Origin: Thalassospira sp. UBA1131 | GTDB lineage: Bacteria; Pseudomonadota; Alphaproteobacteria; Rhodospirillales; Thalassospiraceae | Assembly: GCF_002311515.1 (NCBI RefSeq) | Contig: NZ_DCAO01000032.1 | Span: 419-14,656 of the forward strand | DNA length: 14,238 nt | Direction of reading: 5' to 3' | In this document: positions 7,169 through 14,116 of the stretch, piece by piece | Layout: each line of letters opens with the position of its first letter | Numbering within the stretch: the first letter of the stretch is position 1 | Position numbers and translations under genes: made by a program | Notes under the pieces: generated by a model | The model's database searches: none | What the model saw: only the letters and a program-made list of their open reading frames with translations | Told to the model about the DNA's origin: nothing

Positions 7169-8443
7169 GTGGCAATGTTTGTCGAACATCCCCAGCGTGT
7201 CGCCCTTCATAATGAAATCCATGCCCGACCGTTTGGCGGCGTGACCAGCCCGGCGCGGTGTTCCTGCCTTGCCTTTCAAACGGGTGAAGACCTTGATGAC
7301 GCGGTGCGCGATCATTTCACCGCCTTTTGCCACCGCTACAGCCTGACGCCGCCGGCCGCAGACCAAAAATATTTCGAAGCCGCCTGTGACGGATTTTCCG
7401 TCATCTGGGAACGGCACGCGGAATTCACGGTCTATGTCTTCAAACGCACAGAACCATTCGATAACCCGTTCGAAGACCCGGTGATCAATCTTGTGCCGCG
7501 TGATTGGCTTGATGAAACACCGGGACAATTGCTGGTGGGCTTGCACATCGTCGTCGACAAGGCTGAGCGGAGTGAAGATGAGCTTTCCCGGCTGTTTGAT
7601 CATAATGGCCTGACCGGCAGCCGCATATTGGGCGGCACCGCACAGGTCTGGACGGATTTTCGCCTGCATGGTGACGGGTTTGGGCGCATCCTGATCAAGG
7701 ATTGCGGCCTCGAACACCTTCAGGCCGGCCGTCTGGTGCAGCGGCTTAAGGAAATTGAGGTCTATCGCATGATGGCCTTGCTGGCCTTTCCGTTGGCACA
7801 TACGGCAACCCCCAAGGTATCAGAAATCGATACGCGCCTGTCGGAAATCACCGCCGAAATGGCCAGCAAGACACAAACCAATGACGAAGAGACCCTTGCC
7901 AAACTAACCGACCTTGCTGCCCAGACCGAGGAAATGGCTGCCTCGCTCAATTACCGGTTCAGTGCAGCGCGGGCCTATTATCGCATCGTGCAGGCGCGCC
8001 TTGGTGAACTGCGCGAGGAACGTATTGAAGGCATGCAAACCATTGCCGAATTCCTTGAACGTCGCTTGGCCCCGGCAATGCGGACTTGTCAGAATATTGG
8101 CGATCGGTTGGAGGTTTTGTCAAAGCGTGTGGCACGGGCTAACAACCTGCTGCGCACCCGTGTTGACATCCTGCTTGAAGCGCAAAACCGTGACCTTCTG
8201 GCCAGCATGGACCGACGTGTGAAATTGCAACTGCGCCTGCAACAAACCGTCGAAGGTTTGTCGGTGGCCGCCATCACCTATTATGCGGTCGGGCTTCTGG
8301 GTTACCTGTTCAAGGCAATCAAGGATACCGGCGTTCCGATCAATGACCGGGTTGCCACGGGGGTTGCCGTACCAGTGGTGCTGGGCGCGATCTGGTTTTC
8401 GATGCACCGCATCCGCAAGGCGCTGCATCGTGCCGATGACTAA
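7169..8443 (+). CDS. DUF3422 family membrane-anchored protein of unknown function
   Basis: This 424-residue protein belongs to DUF3422, a family widespread in Proteobacteria with no established function that I know of. The family's N-terminal signature is plain: HPQRVALHNEIHARPF at residues 7-22. A mixed N-terminal domain (about 1-205) is followed by a long helical, probably coiled-coil part (about 210-350) rich in Glu, Arg and Leu. Two membrane helices near the C-terminus (about 361-381 and 395-411) enclose a short loop and leave a basic tail. This suggests a cytoplasmic body tethered to the inner membrane. The GTG at 7169 is the first in-frame start after a stop at 7160-7162; ATG 7175 is a close alternative. 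No strong ribosome site is visible for either. The gene converges on ctaA with only 19 bases between stops and no terminator hairpin in the gap. Confidence 0.9.
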   Translation: MAMFVEHPQRVALHNEIHARPFGGVTSPARCSCLAFQTGEDLDDAVRDHFTAFCHRYSLTPPAADQKYFEAACDGFSVIWERHAEFTVYVFKRTEPFDNPFEDPVINLVPRDWLDETPGQLLVGLHIVVDKAERSEDELSRLFDHNGLTGSRILGGTAQVWTDFRLHGDGFGRILIKDCGLEHLQAGRLVQRLKEIEVYRMMALLAFPLAHTATPKVSEIDTRLSEITAEMASKTQTNDEETLAKLTDLAAQTEEMAASLNYRFSAARAYYRIVQARLGELREERIEGMQTIAEFLERRLAPAMRTCQNIGDRLEVLSKRVARANNLLRTRVDILLEAQNRDLLASMDRRVKLQLRLQQTVEGLSVAAITYYAVGLLGYLFKAIKDTGVPINDRVATGVAVPVVLGAIWFSMHRIRKALHRADD

Positions 8444-8462
8444 CTAAAGATACGTCCGCGAC

Positions 8463-9518
8463 TTAGGCCGCATCGCGCAGTTTGTAGGCGGCATAGGTCG
8501 TCGCCCCAACCAGAACAACCGCACCGGCCTGATGGGCAACACCCAGCGGCAGCCACACGACAGTCAGAAGGGTTGTGATGCCAAGCGTGACCTGCAGGCA
8601 GGCTGCAAGCAGAACCAGATGGGTGGCAAAGCGTTGATTGGGGTTAAGGTCCCATTTGCCAGCACGCCACCAGAACACCAGCACCATCAAAAATGTCAGT
8701 TTCGCCAGCCAGCGGTGATCCCACTGTACCGTCATATGGTCCTCAAATGGCGCCAGCCAGGCCGGATCAAACACGAACAGGCCATCGGGGATCAGTTGCC
8801 CGTCCATGAGCGGGAAGGTGTTGTATATGTGCCCGGCATTAAGGCCGGCAACAAAGCCGCCGGACAGGGCGGTAAACACAATCAGACACAGCAACTGCAA
8901 GGCGCGCTTTGACGATGCGGTGGTTGTCACGCGCGGGCTCAGCTGTTGCAGGGCAACCCAGAGCAGGGCGATGAAAATAACCAGTGCCAAGCCAAAGTGC
9001 GCGGTCAGGCGGTACTGGCTGACATCAGGGCGATCGACCAGACCGCTCATCACCATGTACCAGCCCATCAGGCCCTGCAGACCGCCAAGGATGAAAAGCC
9101 CCCAGAGCTTCCACTTGGTTGCGCGATCAATCGATTTCTTGGCCAGAAACCAGACGAACGGGATGAAGAACACGATCCCGATCAACCGTCCCCACAGGCG
9201 ATGGATGAATTCGAGCCAGAAGATCGATTTGAAATCCTCAACCGACATCCAGGCGTTGATTTTCTGGAACTCGGGATACTGGCTGTATTTTTGATAAAGC
9301 GTCTGCCAGTCGGCTTCATTCATCGGCGGGATGATGCCGGTGAAGGGCCGCCATTCCACAATCGAAAGCCCGGATTCAGTCAGGCGGGTCAACCCGCCGA
9401 TCACCACCATGATGAAAACCATCGCCGCACAGGAAAACAGCCAGATGGCGACGTTTTTGTTGGCTTGTGGTTGTGCAAGGCTGACTTCGGACAGGGCGGG
9501 GGAGGCACTGCTTGACAT
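8463..9518 (-). CDS. ctaA: Heme A synthase (CtaA/Cox15 type)
   Basis: This 351-residue inner-membrane enzyme converts heme O to heme A for aa3-type cytochrome oxidase by oxidising the C8 methyl group. The Cox15 signature GGLTRLTESGLSIVEW lies at residues 41-56 at the end of the first helix. About eight membrane helices are visible in two four-helix halves. Four conserved heme-ligand histidines sit in the expected places: H106 (FIHRLWG), H174 (LTAHFG), H268 (QWDHRW) and H329 (VAHQAG). Length and sequence fit the proteobacterial/mitochondrial (type 2) group rather than the shorter Bacillus CtaA. ATG at 9518 has only a weak purine-rich AAGAGAG upstream. The gene stands alone, without ctaB or oxidase subunit genes beside it, and is divergent from the siroheme-synthase-like gene. 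Confidence 0.95.
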   Translation of the reverse strand: MSSSASPALSEVSLAQPQANKNVAIWLFSCAAMVFIMVVIGGLTRLTESGLSIVEWRPFTGIIPPMNEADWQTLYQKYSQYPEFQKINAWMSVEDFKSIFWLEFIHRLWGRLIGIVFFIPFVWFLAKKSIDRATKWKLWGLFILGGLQGLMGWYMVMSGLVDRPDVSQYRLTAHFGLALVIFIALLWVALQQLSPRVTTTASSKRALQLLCLIVFTALSGGFVAGLNAGHIYNTFPLMDGQLIPDGLFVFDPAWLAPFEDHMTVQWDHRWLAKLTFLMVLVFWWRAGKWDLNPNQRFATHLVLLAACLQVTLGITTLLTVVWLPLGVAHQAGAVVLVGATTYAAYKLRDAA

Positions 9519-9571
9519 CTGGACGCTCTCTTGACGGTATCTTCTGGCGGACGGGTTTTGAAATTTGGCCC

Positions 9572-9600
9572 AATATAGGGCGGTTTTGCAAGAATTGCAG
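9572..9600 (-). promoter_or_regulatory. Candidate promoter of ctaA
   Basis: On the minus strand CTGCAA (9600-9595) and TATATT (9577-9572) are 17 bases apart, about 54 bases before the ctaA ATG. The -10 is good and the -35 is weak. The -10 is framed by a GCCC/GGGC inverted repeat (9568-9581), which could be an operator. This comes from reading the sequence only. Confidence 0.35.
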
Positions 9601-9652
9601 GAAAAGCTTTACGGAAAAATCGGGGCCGGTGGATCAGTCAGTCCGCAACTAT

Positions 9653-9668
9653 TAAATACCAATATTTA
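9653..9668. promoter_or_regulatory. AT-rich inverted repeat, possible operator
   Basis: TAAATA-CCAA-TATTTA is a perfect inverted repeat with 6-base arms in the most AT-rich stretch of the ctaA/cysG gap (about 9645-9715). A transcription factor site serving the sulfur genes, ctaA or both is plausible. I cannot name the regulator. Confidence 0.3.
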
Positions 9669-9702
9669 GTGTTATTTGTATATAAAACACATAAAAAATG
9701 TA

Positions 9703-9731
9703 TTGAATAATTTGCTATCCACACTCATAGT
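9703..9731 (+). promoter_or_regulatory. Candidate promoter of the cysG-like/cysH operon
   Basis: TTGAAT (9703-9708) and CATAGT (9726-9731) are 17 bases apart, each matching the sigma-70 consensus at four of six positions. This would give a leader of roughly 30 bases before the ATG at 9771, with GAGG eight bases upstream of that start. Moderate to weak evidence. Confidence 0.3.
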
Positions 9732-9770
9732 CATGGGCAATAGAGAGAAACCCGCATTAGAGGATCGACG

Positions 9771-10331
9771 ATGTTTCCCATCAATCTGGACCTGACGCGA
9801 CTTTCGGTCGCATTGGTCGGCAACGGTCAGGCCACCCTGAACCGTTTGCGCCAGTTTGACGGTGATGGGGCAAAATACGTTACCGTCTATTCTGAAGACC
9901 CGATACCCGAATTGGCCGAACAGGCCGGTGACCGGTTGCAGCGCTATTTGCCAAACTCGGCGGATGTGAATGCTGCTTCCATCATGTTTATCATCGACCT
10001 TGATCTTAAAAAGGCAGCCGAGCTGGCCTCCATTGCCAAGGCCGTTGGCACGATTGCCAATGTCGAGGACGTCAAACAATATTGTGATTTTTCGTCTCCC
10101 GCGCGTATTCAGCGCGGTGATCTGATGATCACGGTCTCGACCAATGGGCACAGCCCGCGGCTTGCCGGTCGTATTCGCCGCGCGCTTGAAAAATGGCTGG
10201 TGCCAAGTTGGGAACAGCGCCTGCGCGAACTATCCAAACAGCGCGAAAAATGGAAGGCCGACGGGGCCGACATGCAGACCCTGTTGCGCAAGACCGATGA
10301 ATATATCGATCAGCGGAGGTGGCTACCATGA
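9771..10331 (+). CDS. Siroheme synthase N-terminal domain protein (precorrin-2 dehydrogenase/ferrochelatase type)
   Basis: This 186-residue protein matches the first domain of CysG and yeast Met8p. That domain oxidises precorrin-2 with NAD and may insert iron to give siroheme, the cofactor of sulfite reductase. Visible features are the FPINLDL start, a Rossmann nucleotide loop VGNGQAT at residues 16-22, NVED with Asp100 at the place of the catalytic Asp in the family, and the RGDLMITVSTNGHSPRLAGRIRRALE segment type (about 114-140) that closes the domain. A helical, charged tail (about 147-186) follows. The uroporphyrinogen methyltransferase half of full CysG is absent and must be encoded elsewhere. 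The loop reads GNG where GGG is common, which could weaken activity. Its TGA overlaps the cysH ATG (ATGA), and its last codons contain the cysH ribosome site, so the two are translationally coupled. Confidence 0.85.
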   Translation: MFPINLDLTRLSVALVGNGQATLNRLRQFDGDGAKYVTVYSEDPIPELAEQAGDRLQRYLPNSADVNAASIMFIIDLDLKKAAELASIAKAVGTIANVEDVKQYCDFSSPARIQRGDLMITVSTNGHSPRLAGRIRRALEKWLVPSWEQRLRELSKQREKWKADGADMQTLLRKTDEYIDQRRWLP

Positions 10332-11071
10332 ATGTCATGCGCGAAGAAGACATCGTCACCGGTGGCTCCATGTCTGTTGAGGAGGCCACGGATCGTGCCG
10401 CCCGTTTGATGGGGCAATATGGGCACCTTCAGGGTGTGTCATTGATCGAGCCGATGGTGCATGAAGAATTCAACGGCCGCATCACCATGACCTCATCCTT
10501 CGGGACAGAGGCCGCCGCCCTTCTGGCGCTGGTGGCCGAGGTCGACCGTGATTTGCCGGTGATCTTCCTTGATACCCGCAAGCTGTTTGGCGAAACGCAT
10601 ACCTATCGCGAAAAGCTGGTTGATCATTTGGGCCTGACCAATATCAAGATCATGCGCCCGGACGAGGAAAAGCTGAAGGCCGAGGACCCCAACGGCATGC
10701 TGTTCGCCTCGGACGTGGCGAAATGCTGCTACCTGCGCAAGGTGGAGCCGCTTCAGCGTGCGCTGGAAGGCTATGACGCCTGGCTGACCGGTCGCAAACG
10801 CTTCCACGGTGGCGAACGTGATGCGCTTCCGGTGATTGAACCGGCGGGGTCGCGGATCAAGATCAATCCGCTGGCGGGGTATAAGCGCGAAGATATCGAA
10901 GACATCTTTGAACATCGCGCCTTGCCGCGTCATCCGCTTGAGGCCGAAGGTTTCCTGTCAATCGGTTGCATGCCTTGCACCGAACGTGTTGACCCCAACA
11001 CGACCGATGTCCGTGCCGGACGCTGGGCCGGACAGGACAAGACCGAGTGCGGCATTCACTACATCATCTAG
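10328..11071 (+). CDS. cysH: Assimilatory adenylyl-sulfate/phosphoadenylyl-sulfate reductase
   Basis: This 247-residue enzyme reduces activated sulfate to sulfite with thioredoxin or glutaredoxin in cysteine synthesis. The nucleotide-binding start SSFGTEAAALL and the LDTRKLFGET motif are typical. Cys133-Cys134 (AKCCYLRK) and Cys214/Cys217 (GCMPC) form the [4Fe-4S] ligand set that marks enzymes using APS, or APS and PAPS; the E. coli-type PAPS reductase lacks it. The catalytic Cys241 is in ECGIH, six residues before the end. The ORF is open from GTG 10319, but ATG 10328 has GGAGG (10315-10319) at good spacing, so I use that start. It overlaps the upstream siroheme gene by four bases. A strong terminator follows. 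The sulfite reductase gene (cysI), often nearby in relatives, is not in the window. Confidence 0.95.
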   Translation: MNVMREEDIVTGGSMSVEEATDRAARLMGQYGHLQGVSLIEPMVHEEFNGRITMTSSFGTEAAALLALVAEVDRDLPVIFLDTRKLFGETHTYREKLVDHLGLTNIKIMRPDEEKLKAEDPNGMLFASDVAKCCYLRKVEPLQRALEGYDAWLTGRKRFHGGERDALPVIEPAGSRIKINPLAGYKREDIEDIFEHRALPRHPLEAEGFLSIGCMPCTERVDPNTTDVRAGRWAGQDKTECGIHYII

Positions 11072-11090
11072 GCCTGATCAGGCTTTCATG

Positions 11091-11119
11091 AAAAACCCGG
11101 CCAGATGGCCGGGTTTTTT
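11091..11119. terminator. Bidirectional rho-independent terminator between cysH and dgt
   Basis: Stem CCCGGCC/GGCCGGG with an AGAT loop is flanked by A5 on the left and T6 on the right, so A-U pairs extend it to 12 base pairs. It gives a U-tract on both strands. It lies 20 bases after the cysH stop and directly beyond the dgt stop, and can serve both convergent genes. Confidence 0.95.
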
Positions 11120-11120
11120 G

Positions 11121-12569
11121 TTAGATGGTGATGCCCTGAAGCTTCCTGAACAGTGTCACCGCATAACGATCCGTCATGCCGGAAATGTAATCCATCACCC
11201 GCATCAGGCGGCTATAGAGGTCGGGGGCTGCCATCAGCTTGCCCGACAGAAGCTTGTCGATGCGGTCGGCCTGCGGCGGCAGGCGTTTGCCATGGTTTTT
11301 ATGCTCGTCAATGTCGATGGCGGCCCGAACAAAGCTATCCAGCAGGCCATTGATGACTTCAAACCCGGCCATTTCAATCGGCAGGACATGCGGTGCGTTA
11401 TAAATCTTTTGCACCGCTAGTTTTTTGCACGCCTTGGCATAGGGGCCAAGCGGGGTGTTGGCCAAAAGATCACCTTCAATGGTGCCGGCAAGCAATGCGT
11501 CTTCATGTTCGATGAAGGCATCAACTGCCGCCTTGACCAGATTGCCAATCGCCTTGCCGCGCAGGAAACCAATCCGGTCATCTTCGGATTTTTCGGCATA
11601 CCAGCCTTCCGAACGCAGGTCTTTCCAGCGTTGTTCGGCATCGCCGTCATATTTTTCCGGATGGCGGGCAATCGGGGCAAGGGCACGTTCGACTTCCTCG
11701 AAACTGACACAGCCCAGTTCCCAGCCATCTTCAAGATCGACCACGGAATAACAAATGTCATCGGCCGCCTCGACCAGATAGACCAGCGGATGACGCCGCC
11801 ATGCGCCATCAAATCCTTCAAGCGGGGACAGGCCGCAAACCTTTGCAATTGCCTGCGCAATGTCGCGTTCTGCCTGATAATAGCCGGGCTTTTTAAGGCC
11901 GGTATATTCCTTGCGGCGGGCGTCAGGGACCGACGTGCTGCGCGGATATTTGATGAAACTGCCCAGCGTGCCGTAAGTCAGGTTAAGCCCACCGTCAAAG
12001 CGCTTCATTTCAAGCTGGCTGATGATGCGCAAGCCTTGGGCGTTGCCCTCAAAATGGCGCAGATCTTCAAGCTCCGGCCCGGAAAGGCGCGATGTCAGTT
12101 CATCCTTGGCAAGGCGCGATGTGGTGAACCATTCATTGATGGCGTCCTCGCCGGAATGCCCGAATGGCGGGTTGCCGATATCATGGGCCAGGCACGCGGC
12201 CTGCACCATATACCCGATATCGGCCACTGTGGTTTCCGATCCCTTGGGCAGGTTTTTGACGATATGTGCGCCCGCCATCAGTCCCAATGATTGCCCGACC
12301 GAGCCGACCTCGATCGTGTGGGTCAGGCGGGTATGGACATGATCGTTTTCGGAAAGGGGGTGAACCTGCGTCTTGTTTTGCAGACGACGGAACGAGGATG
12401 AGAAGATTACCCGATCAACATCGATCTGAAACGGGCTTCGGCCATCCGGTGTCGGATAGGGGGCACCTTCGGGCAGGCGAATTTTGCCATCCTTGAATTC
12501 AAGCCGATGAGAAGAAAGAAGATCTTCCCAGCGCATTTTATCGCCGGAACCCTGTACAGACGACGCCAC
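11121..12569 (-). CDS. dgt: Deoxyguanosinetriphosphate triphosphohydrolase (HD family)
   Basis: This 482-residue HD-domain enzyme would hydrolyse dGTP, and perhaps other dNTPs, to the nucleoside and triphosphate in nucleotide pool control. Metal-binding residues are in place: His84 (TRLTHTIEV), His129-Asp130 (LAHDIGNPPFGHSGE) and Asp270/271 (EAADDICYSVVDLEDG). FSSSFRRLQNKTQVHPL (residues 56-72) is the family's N-terminal signature. The length is close to E. coli Dgt (about 500) and longer than many dGTPase-like proteins. The start is GTG at 12569, supported by AGGGG at good spacing; the in-frame ATG at 12536 (residue 12, before RWEDLL) lacks a clear ribosome site but cannot be excluded. The gene follows the DUF4870 gene after 112 bases that contain a strong inverted repeat, so it probably has its own promoter. 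Substrate specificity cannot be read from the sequence. Confidence 0.93.
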   Translation of the reverse strand: MASSVQGSGDKMRWEDLLSSHRLEFKDGKIRLPEGAPYPTPDGRSPFQIDVDRVIFSSSFRRLQNKTQVHPLSENDHVHTRLTHTIEVGSVGQSLGLMAGAHIVKNLPKGSETTVADIGYMVQAACLAHDIGNPPFGHSGEDAINEWFTTSRLAKDELTSRLSGPELEDLRHFEGNAQGLRIISQLEMKRFDGGLNLTYGTLGSFIKYPRSTSVPDARRKEYTGLKKPGYYQAERDIAQAIAKVCGLSPLEGFDGAWRRHPLVYLVEAADDICYSVVDLEDGWELGCVSFEEVERALAPIARHPEKYDGDAEQRWKDLRSEGWYAEKSEDDRIGFLRGKAIGNLVKAAVDAFIEHEDALLAGTIEGDLLANTPLGPYAKACKKLAVQKIYNAPHVLPIEMAGFEVINGLLDSFVRAAIDIDEHKNHGKRLPPQADRIDKLLSGKLMAAPDLYSRLMRVMDYISGMTDRYAVTLFRKLQGITI

Positions 12570-12628
12570 TTTGTACCCCTGTCCAAATCAAATGTTATTA
12601 TCGGGCAACTTTAACGGGCCGGGGAGTC

Positions 12629-12668
12629 CGGTGCAATCGGACAAACAGTCTTTGACCCGATTGCACCG
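12629..12668. repeat. 12-base perfect inverted repeat between the DUF4870 gene and dgt
   Basis: CGGTGCAATCGG (12629-12640) and CCGATTGCACCG (12657-12668) pair perfectly around a 16-base loop. On the minus strand this lies 13 bases after the DUF4870 stop and about 60 bases before the dgt start. No T-run follows on either strand, so it is not a standard intrinsic terminator. It may end or process the DUF4870 transcript, or be a protein-binding site ahead of dgt. Confidence 0.6.
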
Positions 12669-12681
12669 CGTTTATGGGCGA

Positions 12682-13101
12682 TCAGCCAAAGAACCAGCTT
12701 TGCGGGTTATCAATCGGGCGGCCATTCAGTGCACGCAGAAGGCCGATCACATTACGCCCGATAAACCAGGCGGTGGTGTAAAGCGCCATCAACCCGACGA
12801 CAGCCCAACCCAGAAGCGGGATCCAGCCAATCACGAAGGTGAAGAAGCCAAGAATGATGGCATAAAGGATGCTGATCCAGAATGTCCGGATGACAAACGT
12901 GTAGTGGCTGTTGGTCCAGTGATTGTCGTCTTCGCGCGCGACATAGGACACAATCAGCGCAATCAAACCGGTGGCAAAGGCCGTAAACAGGGTTGCGATC
13001 ATCAGCCCGTAACAGACAGCGGCCGTATTCCCGCCGCGCTCGTCAGTATAGCGCGGTGCATTGTCAAAAGACGCATCCTGACCGTGGATATGGTCGTTCA
13101 T
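12682..13101 (-). CDS. DUF4870 family small inner-membrane protein
   Basis: This 139-residue protein has a polar N-terminus (1-25) and then hydrophobic segments at about 27-54, 71-92 and 94-117. It ends GRPIDNPQSWFFG, which fits the DUF4870 (Tic20-like) family whose members often close with a Gly-Arg, Asn-Pro and aromatic-Phe-Gly pattern. The family has no settled bacterial function that I know of. The ATG at 13101 follows AGGA at about eight bases. On the minus strand, TTGCGC and TATGAT 18 bases apart (around 13150-13180) form a possible promoter. Nothing in the neighbours, LysE-type exporter upstream and dgt downstream, points to a shared pathway. Confidence 0.85.
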   Translation of the reverse strand: MNDHIHGQDASFDNAPRYTDERGGNTAAVCYGLMIATLFTAFATGLIALIVSYVAREDDNHWTNSHYTFVIRTFWISILYAIILGFFTFVIGWIPLLGWAVVGLMALYTTAWFIGRNVIGLLRALNGRPIDNPQSWFFG

Positions 13102-13282
13102 GGATAAAATCCTGTCAAAGTTGTCGCAATCCCCATCGCGTCTGTCTGATCATATAGCGCTAAATTCACAAAGCGCAAAGACCCGCGCATTTGCCGATTG
13201 TTAATTTGGGAGTTCGGAATAAACCAGTCCATAAATCATGTGACCTTGGCGAGTTGCTGTTGGTGATTCAGCCGGGCCAAAG
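13102..13282 (-). promoter_or_regulatory. Intergenic region between the LysE-type gene and the DUF4870 gene
   Basis: This 181-base stretch has no convincing ORF or terminator. Its one notable element is a possible minus-strand promoter for the DUF4870 gene, TATGAT preceded at 18 bases by TTGCGC. The spacer carries a second GCGC close to the -10. Confidence is low because the -35 matches only its first three bases. Confidence 0.25.
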
Positions 13283-13945
13283 TTATGGGCGGATACTATC
13301 TGCGATCAGTTTGCCACCAAGACCGGCAAGCACAAAACCAGCCGTGCGATCAATCCAGGTTTTTGACCGCAAATAGGTCAACTTGGCTCTGCGTCGAGAA
13401 AATAGTTGGGCGACCAACGCGTACCATCCGGCTTCTATTGCAAAGACCAATGGTGGTAGGGAATAAAGCATCCAGAACGAAGGGTCTGCGGGCATCAAGC
13501 TGGCAAAGATGCTGGCATAGACGATGGCGGTTTTCGGGTTGCTGACTTGCGTCACCAATCCCAGTGCGAACGCCTTGGTACGCGGGTGAGAGCGCGCGGC
13601 AGGTAAAGTGTTGAAGGTATTGGTGCGGTTCTGCTGTGCTGGGGCGTCAAACGGTTGTTTCGCTGCGATCCAGATACACCACCCCAGGTAGATGAGATAG
13701 CCACCACCGATAATTCTGAGGCCAAGATAAAGCCAAGGTACTTCGTTTAGCAATGTGGCCAGACCAAGTAAGGCCATGCACGCAAACAGTGCACCACCAA
13801 CACCCATGCCAAGTGAAGCAAGCAACGCTTCATTTCGCGATGATGCTACAGCAATACGCGATACCAAGACAAAACTCGGGCCGGGGCTTATGGCACCGAT
13901 CAAAAGGGCTCCCAAAATACCAGTCAGCGCCAAAATCTCAGCCAT
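13283..13945 (-). CDS. LysE/RhtB family amino-acid exporter
   Basis: This 220-residue inner-membrane protein belongs to the LysE/RhtB translocator family, which exports amino acids or related metabolites using the proton gradient. The family mark GAISPGPSFVLV is at residues 17-28, inside the first pair of helices, and about six membrane helices are visible in total. A hydrophilic loop in the middle (about 120-140) is rich in Asn, Arg and Pro. The ORF is open to 14014, but the ATG at 13945 is preceded by GGGGG at suitable spacing and gives the normal length, so I prefer it. Substrate cannot be told. It is divergent from the glutathione reductase gene, sharing a 171-base control region. No clear terminator follows. 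Confidence 0.9.
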   Translation of the reverse strand: MAEILALTGILGALLIGAISPGPSFVLVSRIAVASSRNEALLASLGMGVGGALFACMALLGLATLLNEVPWLYLGLRIIGGGYLIYLGWCIWIAAKQPFDAPAQQNRTNTFNTLPAARSHPRTKAFALGLVTQVSNPKTAIVYASIFASLMPADPSFWMLYSLPPLVFAIEAGWYALVAQLFSRRRAKLTYLRSKTWIDRTAGFVLAGLGGKLIADSIRP

Positions 13946-14116
13946 CTTTACCCCCGTTTTTCCAGCAATTACTTTCGTGCGGTAGTGTTGTAGCTGGTAC
14001 GACGAAACTATCACTTTCTATTGAAGGTGGGAATCGACTCTTTTGCCTCGACTCTTGGCAAATTCGCCCTACATTTGGCGCCATGTTGTCAATTGACCAA
14101 AAACAGGAATTTCCGC
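13946..14116. promoter_or_regulatory. Divergent control region between the LysE-type gene and gor
   Basis: It holds a 9-base direct repeat TCGACTCTT (14034-14042 and 14048-14056, 14-base period) and a perfect 10-base palindrome GTCAATTGAC (14088-14097) about 20 bases before the gor start. The palindrome overlaps a consensus TTGACA on the minus strand, though no good -10 follows it. These are candidate regulator sites only. Confidence 0.3.

Noticed and set aside
7157..7801. A 214-codon minus-strand open frame opposite the DUF3422 gene
   Set aside because: The plus-strand frame carries the family signature, coiled coil and membrane helices; the antisense translation has no coherent features.
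8444..8462. Possible terminator between the convergent DUF3422 and ctaA genes
   Set aside because: The gap is only 19 bases and contains no hairpin or T-run.
11505..12290. A 261-codon open frame on the plus strand opposite dgt
   Set aside because: Antisense to the conserved dGTPase core, with no recognisable motifs or good ribosome site.
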